Positions 33,565-42,912 of a stretch of DNA of 64,000 nucleotides are shown in pieces (within the stretch, counting starts at the first letter, position 1; every line of letters starts with the position of its first letter). Origin of the DNA: Gracilariopsis chorda (lineage: Eukaryota; Rhodophyta; Florideophyceae; Gracilariales; Gracilariaceae); assembly GCA_003194525.1 (NCBI GenBank), contig NBIV01000121.1, positions 62,001 to 126,000 on the forward strand, given 5' to 3'. The position numbers and the translations under genes are program-made. The notes beneath the pieces were generated by a model. The model saw only the letters and a list, made by a program, of their open reading frames with translations. It had not been told where the DNA came from and did no database searches.

Positions 33565-34470
33565 ATGTCGGAACCCCCGGCTTGGCCGGATCGTTCAGGT
33601 CCAAACGGACCTTTGCCTACTCCTAACACTACCACCCCTTCAGCGCGCATTTACAGCCACCATGCGGGATATCCTACTGCTACTTCCCTTGCTCCGTCTA
33701 AGGAGAGGGAGGGGACGTATCGCTACGATGGGAGTTTACTACCGTCGCAACGGGATTTGAGCCGTAAAATACGGAAGGTCGATGAAGCCTCGCAATCCCC
33801 CACACAGGGTTCCGGAACGACGCAGTTACACCGTAATATACGGGAGAGTGGACTGACATCGCAGTCCGTACCCCTGAACCAGCGCAATTCCCTGAATCAG
33901 GATAGCGATATCGTTTCGCACACCACTCACCAGGGTGTAGTCGCAGAACCGTCGTCAACGGAATTTCCCGCCAAAACGGATTCCTTAGCACCATCTACAC
34001 CGCTGGTAGCAGGCAACGCACGCCTTCGGAAACTAGCAACGCTGGAAAGTGAAAAGACCCTCTTGAGGGAGGAAGGCAAGAATGCACATCTTGCAACTCA
34101 AGTCCCTGGCTCTACAGCCCCGGACTTGAGAACCGTTCATAACGGGAATGTTGTCCGAACTCCGGAGATGGAAGTGCCAAAGTCTCCGCGCAATCGCAGT
34201 AATATACCGAGCGTCTCGGAAAAATCTGGCGTCGTCGCCAGGGTTAAACTGGTCGTCCCGGATGATGCACCTCCTGAGGAAGACATCACACCTCAACCAG
34301 AGGCAAAGTCCCCGAAGAGGGTGGCCACTTTTGATACAAATCTATCGAGTCTAAATGTAAAAAGCCTTTTGTGTACTCTTAATACAGAAAACTCGGCAGT
34401 CTCGGTGTCTCAGAGCTCAGCGGCTCTCTCAAATGATGGTGGAATACTCTTCACCGCACCGTTTTCGTAA
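33565..34470 (+). CDS. Extra ORF after integrase of the gypsy element
   Basis: An open frame of about 300 residues, starting at ATG 33565, placed where some gypsy elements carry a third ORF. The protein is rich in Ser, Pro, Thr and Asn with no transmembrane segment or signal peptide, so it does not look like an envelope protein. The last 20 or so codons overlap reverse-strand sequence at 34410-34736, so the true element boundary may be near 34385 and the last residues host-derived. No family recognised. It is longer than the intact stretches in most of gag and pol. Confidence 0.4.
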   Translation: MSEPPAWPDRSGPNGPLPTPNTTTPSARIYSHHAGYPTATSLAPSKEREGTYRYDGSLLPSQRDLSRKIRKVDEASQSPTQGSGTTQLHRNIRESGLTSQSVPLNQRNSLNQDSDIVSHTTHQGVVAEPSSTEFPAKTDSLAPSTPLVAGNARLRKLATLESEKTLLREEGKNAHLATQVPGSTAPDLRTVHNGNVVRTPEMEVPKSPRNRSNIPSVSEKSGVVARVKLVVPDDAPPEEDITPQPEAKSPKRVATFDTNLSSLNVKSLLCTLNTENSAVSVSQSSAALSNDGGILFTAPFS

Positions 34471-34736
34471 AATGGAGGAGGTTGCAGCACACGCGTTCCA
34501 TGTGCAGTAGCTCTAAGCTTCATCAAATCTAAAGCGCTAGGAATATCATTTCCAAAATGAAGGAGAATGTCTGCCCAACTTTCGGTGGTGTAGTTCTGAC
34601 ATATATCTCCATACACTGTTCTTCTAATCAAGAGTTTGTTCAATTTTTCAGGTTCTGCTCTGTCGGCCTTTGAGCATCCCAGGATTTGAGCGAAGGTCTC
34701 AATGCTAACGTTCGTCTTATGGGCAGGATGCATCAT
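34410..34736 (-). pseudogene. Unplaced fragment next to the EF-hand/VOC remnant
   Basis: A 108-residue frame with SIETFAQILGCSKADRAEP and LLIRRTVYGDICQNY; it looks like real protein sequence but lacks a start of its own. It lies just downstream of the VOC segment in the same direction, in a different frame, and may be its C-terminal part after a frameshift. Function unknown. Confidence 0.4.
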
Positions 34737-34861
34737 CTGTGCCCTTCTACATCTCCGCGCTTCACCAAAGCCGGCCCACTTTTACACTAACTCCACCACT
34801 GGAGCGTCGTTTCCGCAGACCGACGCTTACCCTTTGGATCGTTTTTGTCTGGCCCAAGACA

Positions 34862-35854
34862 TTAGGCAGTTAGGATATCGCAGTTGCATATCTCAATGTA
34901 GTAACGGTCCGGATCTCGAATGAAGTACTGCTCGACTTTATTATCACTGGTATTACTCTCTTTCTTGCCTTGACCAGCATCGGCAGCCTTTGGTACGGAG
35001 ACGTTCTGTTGGAATGAAACTTGCATCCTTTGCAAGATCTCTGGCACCTTCTTAATTTCTAAGGTCTCGATTCTAATGTGACCAATGATTAGATCATCTC
35101 CGCGTAGCACAATCTGCGTTCCCTTAATCAAGTGCAGTTCAAGATTACCCATTTTGAACCAAGCCCCGTGACGATCAAAGTTCGGGCGACGAATCTGCTG
35201 AAAAGCGAGCACGTTTGAATAGAAAGCTGCGCTTCGCCCAACGTCACTGACGATTAGTGCGATATGATTTGCTTTTTAAACGAGGCTCCCCAAACCACGT
35301 TTGTCGCGTCCCTTGGACCAATGCAAGAATGGTTTGTCATGTGGGTTACGAGGCCCGTTCCGTTCTGCTTCCAGTAGCTTCGCAGCATGTTCCAAATCAT
35401 AAATAGTAACCTTAGAGTCGGAGTTGAATTCAAACAATTTCAGTACATCTTGCACTGCCTGCGGCATATCTGCAATGTGAATGACACAATGGCCTTCGTC
35501 GTTTTCTTCATTGAAAAATACTCCAGTTCGAGCGGCCTTCGCATCATTTGCAGAAATGCAGGATTCTACACATGCATCTGCATGACCGGAGTTGTTGGAT
35601 ATATGAGAGTACTGTTTCTGTGTGCAAAAAGATGGAGAACAGCCCCCCAGTTCGTTTATCAGTTTGACAAATTCAGGAGACGTGATGCGACTGTTTCCAT
35701 CACTGTCATACACGGTGATCATTTCATCCACACCAAAATCTACGCCGCTCATTCCTAGACTTGTCATGACACGGCAGAGCTTGGTGGCAGTGATGTACCC
35801 TGAAGAATCGAGGTCCAAGGGGTCAAAAGTTCTTTGTAGCGTGCTTCTGCCGAT
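34862..35854 (-). pseudogene. EF-hand plus VOC (glyoxalase-like) gene remnant
   Basis: One reading frame holds two modules. First, EF-hands: FDPLDLDSSGYITATKL, then a loop DSDGNSRITSPE with good calcium ligands, then a weaker NSDSKVTIYDLE. After a single in-frame TAA (35276-35278) the same frame continues KANHIALIVSDVGRSAAFYS, GAWFKMGNLELHLIKG, LIIGHIRIETLE and DPDRYYIEIC. That is a VOC-fold (glyoxalase I/dioxygenase) module with the expected metal ligands His, Glu, His, Glu. No ATG precedes the first EF-hand before the stop at 35855-35857, so the front is missing. Likely a host gene fragment trapped among transposons. Confidence 0.65.
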
Positions 35855-35857
35855 TCA

Positions 35858-36673
35858 GCAGATCTTACGTCGGAAGAGGGCAGGAATTCATGGAGTTGAT
35901 CCTTTATCCCTTCGCTATGGCAAGTCACTCTCTCAGGTCGAGGTTGGATTTCCTGTTTGATAGTCCCCGAACAGATATCGGCGCAAATAGTACGGCATGA
36001 ATCAAGAATCGCTCAGGTGACCCACTCTTGTGCTCTTTGGCCGTAGTCCGGAGCTCTGCGTGGTATTTGATTTTCGGCTCTGTAAGATTGGGAAACAACA
36101 AAACACGTGATGGCACGTCATTTTCCACTTGAGGAAGAGCTACTGACAGCATCTTCCGCTATGCTGAGGAGAAAGGTTCCATTTCTCATTCTTCTCTCAG
36201 CAATGGTACGTTGCAGGGCTCCGGGCCAGATCAGTGCCAGATGAACAGAAAACAAACCCCTGAAGATCAAAGTGAACTTACCTGTGCCACTTCCGAGCAA
36301 ATGAATAATGAGAGGACAATCATCGTCATAGCGATCCATCTTCGCGCATCTACAAGCCAATAATTGCAAAGAGGTATCTGCTGGTAGTCGAGCTTTGCCT
36401 CTTAGCTCATCTTTGTCCCTGTCATACGTCAGATCCCGAACAGACTTCACTACAGCACCGCCGAGTTAACTGGGTACACCCTTTTCCCTGGCTGAATATA
36501 ATACTTCTAAGACCTTGGGTGAAGAGTCAGTGAAGCGTTAATAAACGTTGCGATGTGGTGCTGCGAGGCCGAGGCTGATGGCTCACTTTATGTTTCAAGC
36601 ATTGAAAAATTCCTGCACCATTCTCGAAGCCCCCATTCCCTTTGCAAGAATTTCACATGGCCGCTTCGGCTTC
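35858..36673. other. No clear gene; weak reverse frame at 36118-36450
   Basis: A 110-residue reverse frame (36118-36450) has no motif I know and is not in register with the larger reverse gene at 36674-37903. It could be that gene's decayed tail. Confidence 0.35.
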
Positions 36674-37903
36674 TTAAAGCTGTCCAAGAAACTTGTGAAG
36701 TATGCCCTGTAGGAGGATTTTCTCTTCTTCTGTGCTTACTAACGAATGCATTTGCTTTGCTTCATTCAGAGCCTGTAGAGTAGATCTGGTAGTCCGTGGT
36801 GCTGCATCCATTTCTTCGAACGACCGTCTTCTCGTTTCGAACTCTTTCGAATGAGCATCTCGCTTCTCCTCATTCGAGTTAAGCGCGGAAATGAGGCTCT
36901 CGACTCCGACAATGCTTACTTCTCGTGCTTTTGTCTTGCGCGGCTTCTCTGGATGATACGAAACTGCTTGTCCACTAAATCGATAAGAAGATATAGGATC
37001 TCCTACACCTTCTTCTCTTTGTACACCAGTACTTAAAGCACGCGTGCCTAATGGTTGAAGGATGGGGTTGACCTGTAGAAAACAGTAAGCATACATAATT
37101 GAGCACTTCCCATGAGCAAAGTTCGAAAATTCATCTGGATCGCCTTGTCCAGATGCTTCAAATCGTGACACACATGTTCCGTAAAGGCTTTTGAATTCAC
37201 CAAACTTACGTTTTAGTGTCCCATCATCGCTCCAGTGAGGGCGAAGGGCCAGATCTATCATACTTATGTCATCCAACGGAACGCCACCGCACAAGAATGC
37301 ATTGGCTTGCGGAGTAAACTGCTCGTCATTAAATAGTGATGCAATCGAAATAGACCACGGATCATCATGCTGTTCGTCCAGTTCTTCTCTTGACGTGCAT
37401 TGCATTAGACGTTGTCTTGCTGCAGTCATCCGCACTTCTGTCAAAACATGAAGGAGGCGGCAGTACTCTCCTGCTTCAAATGAAGGTCTTCTTTCACCAC
37501 TAAGAGTAGCAATCTGGCCATGGGACACAGTACTCGGTAAACCAACTGAGATAATTCCATTACTTATAACTGGTATGTCTTCTCTCACGTATCCAATTTG
37601 TTCACTACCGTTTTTCGTTCGAAGAATTCTGACCGTAGTTGAACGAAGATTTTGAGTCCATTGTTGCTCAACAATGGCATTCCGGTTGCTAACTACTTTC
37701 AGTATTTCCGCCATGACTATTGATCTCTGTACCATTTTGTGTGCTATAGGAAGATGCTTTGTTGATAATCGAGCCTTTTGAGCGCCTAAAATCTTCAAGC
37801 ATTTGAGTATAGCTTTCGATGTGTGATTATCCAGCGCAGCAGCTGTTATAATGTCTTGTGCTTCGCCAACGGTGTTTGCAACGGTTAGATTTGGACGCTG
37901 CAT
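36674..37903 (-). CDS. Unknown 409-residue protein
   Basis: An intact frame from a true ATG at 37903, with an in-frame TGA a few codons upstream, so this is the first Met. Not recognised. It is probably soluble: no signal peptide or membrane segment. The centre has DDISMIDLALRPHWSDDGTLKRKFGEFKSLYG and a stretch SGQGDPDEFSNFAHGKC, which reads as a conserved helical domain; the tail (about 320-400) is charged and likely coiled (KRDAHSKEFETRRRSFEEMD). It lies between retroelement remnants, so it may be a transposon accessory protein or a host gene. A lone intact frame of this length amid decayed neighbours suggests recent constraint or recent arrival. Confidence 0.55.
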   Translation of the reverse strand: MQRPNLTVANTVGEAQDIITAAALDNHTSKAILKCLKILGAQKARLSTKHLPIAHKMVQRSIVMAEILKVVSNRNAIVEQQWTQNLRSTTVRILRTKNGSEQIGYVREDIPVISNGIISVGLPSTVSHGQIATLSGERRPSFEAGEYCRLLHVLTEVRMTAARQRLMQCTSREELDEQHDDPWSISIASLFNDEQFTPQANAFLCGGVPLDDISMIDLALRPHWSDDGTLKRKFGEFKSLYGTCVSRFEASGQGDPDEFSNFAHGKCSIMYAYCFLQVNPILQPLGTRALSTGVQREEGVGDPISSYRFSGQAVSYHPEKPRKTKAREVSIVGVESLISALNSNEEKRDAHSKEFETRRRSFEEMDAAPRTTRSTLQALNEAKQMHSLVSTEEEKILLQGILHKFLGQL

Positions 37904-38515
37904 TTCATCAAGCAGGCTACGTCAAGGTTGGAAACCATAATCGGACAAAACGTGATGTTCGCAATGCTTTTCAGGCATGTTTGAGCTTCGTCTTTACATC
38001 GAATTTTCATCCATCTTGGTATTATGTCGAAAGTGATGTGTAGGAGCTTACTCACTAAACAAGAGCATGCAGGGGAGTTAAAATGTTGTTGAAATGACTG
38101 CGGAAACTTTTGAGCTGCAGACGGAAACGAAATTTGGCTTCCAGGTCTTGCAACGTGCTGTCCTTTTCTTGGACGTCTTCAGATTTCGCTTTCACTGTTT
38201 CCGCATAAAGAAAGTCATAGAACGGCCCTTATTACATTACTGCAAAGTTTTTGGCCAGGTGCAGTAGTTTTATGCTGCGTTGCCGATATGATAGTTTGTG
38301 CAACGAAATAATCCTGTAACAGAAACGCAAATAGTGTTGGAATAGGCAAAAATGTTCTTACACGAGACAGAGAATCTGCACAGGAATAATCAGCCGCTCC
38401 TGTTCTATGCTGACGTGTATGGCGCGCATATGCAGTACAAAACTCTGAAGCTTTTAGAGACACGGTATGGTTGTCATTGTTCTTTCATCTCATACCTCGC
38501 ATGTAATGCATTCGC
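37904..38515. other. No gene recognised
   Basis: Upstream flank of the 409-residue gene; only short frames. Nothing promoter-like could be confirmed. Confidence 0.45.
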
Positions 38516-39163
38516 TTGACGTCTTTCTTGCAGCAAGAATTGCATCGTGCTCCCCAACAGAACAACCAACTCGAGGCTTTTGATGTCGGGCAGTGTATAA
38601 ACAACGCCTATGCAAGATCTCATTTCGCACCAAACATAATACTTGGTTTTCAGAGGACCGGAATTTGGGACCCCGAAGTCCTCGCTTCAAACTTTGAGCA
38701 CTTAAGAAAATGAATTTTTGATAGAAATAGGGATACATTTAGTGATGTGACAGTGACAGTCCTTGTTGAAATGGTTCAAAACAGCAGCCGTATCGTATTG
38801 CGAGACACAGTTTTGTAGGAAGAGGGACACGTCAGAATTAATACTACTTCTGGTGTTGTAATAGCAGGCGAAAAGTTGATGGAGGCTTCAAATGAACGGG
38901 AAGCCCATCAGAAAGATTCTGCAACTGCAAAGACTGCCAAGGAAGAGGCAGAAGACTACAAGGTCATTAACACGGACATTCACCAGCTTATGCAGCTTTT
39001 ACCAAAGCGTGCTATTCTGGGCAAGCACTTGAACAAACGAGGCTGGTTTCGTCCTGATAAAATGCGCTCTCGAGTGCAAGAGGTGGCTTCATCTAGGCAG
39101 ATGCAGCCCAAATTGAATGATAGGGACGTTGAAAATCAAGGTAGTGAAGAAGCGACAGCGTAG
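38516..39163 (+). pseudogene. C-terminal fragment of a pogo/Jerky-type DDE transposase
   Basis: The first frame has AYARSHFAPNIILGFQRTGIWDPEVLASNF, which resembles the end of the DDE_1 domain where an Ala/Phe-rich helix is followed by TGI-x-P. It stops at 38711-38713; further coding-like sequence, with an internal stop, resumes to 39163 with a basic tail (KRGWFRPDKMRSRVQEV). The catalytic part is absent, so the fragment is inert. The assignment rests on one block. Confidence 0.45.
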
Positions 39164-39597
39164 ATATTTCAAAATTAGGGGCTAGTGGGCGCAAATATCT
39201 TGTTCACATTACGAAATGTGCGTATTTGGGTTGTTTAGAAGGTGTTAATGAAAAACCACGTAGATGGCTTTGCGACTTGCTTTAGAAAACTTAAGTTTTC
39301 TTGATTTGAAACTTTTGTGTGGTGGTTTTGGAAAAGTTGATCCCGTCGCATTACGATCCCGTTGTACCGAGATATGACCGTTTTCTTGATATTCGTTCTT
39401 CAAAATATGGCCCCTTGCCACATCATTTTCTAGCAGCTATTGTACAGGGAACGCGCATATGGTGTCTGCGGAACCAACTGCTGATCATATGTGCCACTGT
39501 TTCCCTCGTTAGGTGTAAAGGACAGAAATAGTGTTAATCAATATTTACCGTTACTAAGGTTAGACGTACTACGATTAGGGGAGGAACGTTGGATAAC
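39164..39597. other. No gene recognised
   Basis: Spacer between a transposase fragment and the copia LTR. A frame at 39319-39531 has no motif. Confidence 0.5.
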
Positions 39598-39837
39598 TGG
39601 TTGATGTTCATAATCGTCTACGCAGTGAGAGGAAGTTGGATACAATAACATGCGGCACAAATCTGCTGGGAGCCTTAGTTGCTCCGGAAGAGTTGGATTG
39701 GTTTAAGTAGGGATACTACGCCACCATTTGGTTACTAAAGGTATAACTCTGTACGTATAGACATGTACGATTCAGCGGGCTCTTCGTCAAGTTGTACGTA
39801 TTCTTTGCCTCCCCGTGAGGTCTTCGTATGTTCTCCA
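39598..39837 (-). repeat. 3' LTR of copia element
   Basis: Begins TGGTTGATGTTCATAATCG and ends TATGTTCTCCA on the forward strand, so it has TG...CA limits in both readings. It matches 46320-46559. Confidence 0.85.
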
Positions 39838-40179
39838 ACTGATATATACCCCCCGTCGCATTAGTACCTTACTTTAACTATCATGATCACTATAGCCAAT
39901 CGGGTTCATACCATTGATGTGGCTATTTTCCCTTACTGCTATTCTTAAGCAATGTGTGTAATAACTTTTGCGTTATCAATGATCCAGTACCCGTGAATGA
40001 ACATTTTGTTGAGGTTTGTGGGATGCGTGATGCTCCTCCTAGTTAGCGCAGCTACAAGATTGATTGAGCATGGTACCAAAGTTATTTGATCTAGCTCTCC
40101 TGACTCAAAAGCGCCCCTGATCATTGTCACTATCTTTCTCAGTCGGTATTCTCCGCTATCGTGAAGGGTAGGGATGGTG

Positions 40180-42912
40180 TCAAAAAAAGGCCTTAGAGTC
40201 CACCAGTATGTGGCGTAGAATAATCGTGTTTGAAAAAATGTTGCCCATGGAAAGCTTCATATGTGATTCGCCGTCCTCTGCTTCCAAGCAGGCCAAAATC
40301 TCAGCGGCGAATGAAGAATACGTTACTCCTCTTTGTTTGGTGGTATTCCAGTAAAGTGGGTGAAATATGGATTCATTGTCGAATATTGTATATAACTTGA
40401 GAATGCAGATGATGCCTGTCTGTCCATAGAGGTTTTCGGTCCTAGAATGACATGCATCGGAGAAGCTGATGAGTGATGCCTGTTGAATCCCAACTGGTCT
40501 GATGCATCGGGTTTCTGGCTTTAGGGACTTTATCTCCAAGAGCATTGCATTCGCGTCGAAAAGTTGTTTCACTCTGAGATTGCGTAATTCCTGTTGCATT
40601 AGTGATGTAACAAGAGACGCTTCTGGGAGAGCGGCAGATCCCATATACATTTTCGAAAGCGGAATTGGATACAATCGTGTCACGTAAGGATACATCGAAA
40701 GAGTAAGATTGGCATCTTCGTCTTGTAGGATATCACATCCACCAAATGATATCTTGTCTCCTATCCGGATCTTTCCCGCTTCAAATTCTTCTTGCAAGTA
40801 TGCCGTAAATCTTTCCATTCTGGTGGCAGATCCGGCTACGAGCAGATCGTCTACGAGCTTCGCGATCATGAGTATGATTCTCCCTGTATCATCCCCTTTC
40901 AGGAATAATTGTTTAACACCGAAGACGCGCTCTAGCTTTGCTTGGCTGAGGATCCAGGATTCGATACGCTGTGCCCATTGTCAGCCGGGTTCCATTACAC
41001 CCTATGGTAATTTGGTGAGTTTTCACAAAAAGCCTTTTCGTTTGCGGAATTTCGGTGGTGGCCTTAAGAAGATTTCTCTCTTGATGGGGCCACTTTGCAG
41101 ATACGCTCCCTTGACATCTGCTACGCCAAATACGAATCCCAAGCATAAAGAGATGCTTATGAGCATTCTTACTACTATCATTACAGCGTTAGAGCAGTCT
41201 TTCCAGATCTCATTTTTCATTTCGTCTCTGTTGCCGTGTGTGACGAGTCTGGCTTTCAAACTTAGTTGACGCCCTTCGTCTTCCTTGAGTTTGTACACAG
41301 TATGAGATAAGATGATGTTCGAGTTACTGGGTACGTCTGGCTCTTCCACCTCCATATATGCTTGCAACCAATTGTCTCCATGCTCCTTCTCGATTCCCTT
41401 TCTTACGATCCAAGGTGGGGTGAATTGTACGTCGCGTCATGTGACCTGCTTAGATCTTACAACAGCCTGTATGTGCTTGGGCACATTCTGCTCATCTGAC
41501 TCCAGAGATCGTGGCGTGTTCATTATTGGGCTGTTCTCGAGGGCTGATGCATAGATTGCTATGTTCTTCTGTGCTTGCTCGGTTTGCAGACGTCCTCTCC
41601 TTTCTCCAGAAATCATCATTGCCCCAGCAATTTAGTCTTCACCACACTCTGGTGCGCTACGAGGAGATAATGCGAGATGGATATAGTCTTCCACCAGCCC
41701 TTCTGATAGGTCTCGTGCCAAATCGGAACTGGGTCTGAGCCTGGTATCTTATTACGCCACTATCAATAATGGCACTCTATCGCCTGTTCTTACTTCCACC
41801 ACATGTCTTTGTTTTTGGACTACCTTAGCCTGTTTCGAAACGTCAGGGTGGTTCTGCGCAGTTGTACGGAAGAAGAATAGGATGTCTTTCCCTGGCTTTA
41901 TAGCCATTTGCGGTATAGTGCAATGGTCATTTGATTTCAATAAGCAATGGAGCGCTATAGTTGCTGATTGCTCTTCTTAAGTTGTCAGAAGTTCTTCGTT
42001 TATGACCTTTTGAGGGGCGCCTAATATCGCAGGGGCGTATCCTTTCGCTAGCTCAAAGCTGCTTATGACCTTTGACCCACTGAAACAACTAGAAAGGAAG
42101 ATGGATCTGGACAGAAGTAGAAGATCGTTCCCGCCGATGTTTTCGAGTTAACGCGTTTCTAAAATATGCTTTACGACCCTGTTCTTCCTCTATAAAATTC
42201 CAGTTTTGTTGTGTCTCCTGACAGGTCTTTCCTTGGAGGTTATCCCATGACTATGCAAGAAGTTTCTCACTGCTCTCGAGTTCATCCCATCGTCAGCCGA
42301 CAGTGCGTCTGGTCTGCCATGTCGACGCAACTATTTGCTTTCGGGAACGAAGTTTATCGTGTCTACTTCTCAATTCTGGGTTATGAAGCCTTCTGAATAT
42401 CCTGTACCGTCGTCCACCATGTGGAATACGATATAATTCGTGCTTCTGATATTGCAGAACATAAATTCGATCTGCATTTGTACATTGAATGCCTCATTGA
42501 TGTGTGTGATGGATATTTTTTTCGATGGTACCGGTAGTCCTGATCGGGCACATACCAAGCAGTTGTCAGTTAAGCACTGTACTTCTTTTTCTAATACTGC
42601 AGAGTCATATCATGCCCGTCGGCATAGGTTGATGATCTCGTTTGGGTGACTGTGTCCAGACGTGTTAACCTGTGCCGCCTTTTGGCTAGAGTCTCGGGTC
42701 TTCAATATCCGACTCTGGTGTTCAAGAGGGCTTTTACCGATGATACGATTGCGATTCTGGAGCGCTGATTTAGCTTTCCTTAATCATTGATATAGATCTC
42801 GAGTTCACGTGCTTCGACATCAATGGTTCGATTAATACTCAGGACGGGTGGCTTTCTATGGTAATCGATCACGCTGTGTCTCTTCACGTCAAGTTCAATC
42901 GTTAGAGGTGAA
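40180..42912 (-). pseudogene. Copia pol: integrase core, RT and RNase H (broken)
   Basis: In reverse order of coordinates: integrase core (QMQIEFMFCNI, then HMVDDGTGYSEGFI near 42400), a linker, RT (YKLKEDEGRQLSLKARLVTHG and FGVADVKGAYLQSGPIKREI, 41023-41367; KLVDDLLVAGS near 40860), and RNase H (ISFSDACHSR; YSSFAAEILACLEA near 40300). These are the RVT_2 blocks of Ty1/copia, with integrase before RT. Several frameshifts and stops separate the parts. The nested Helitron cuts the element between gag and the integrase core. Confidence 0.87.

Noticed and set aside
26600-34470. Complete Ty3/gypsy element with two LTRs
   Set aside because: No direct repeat of the 5' region was found after pol; the 3' end looks truncated near 34385.
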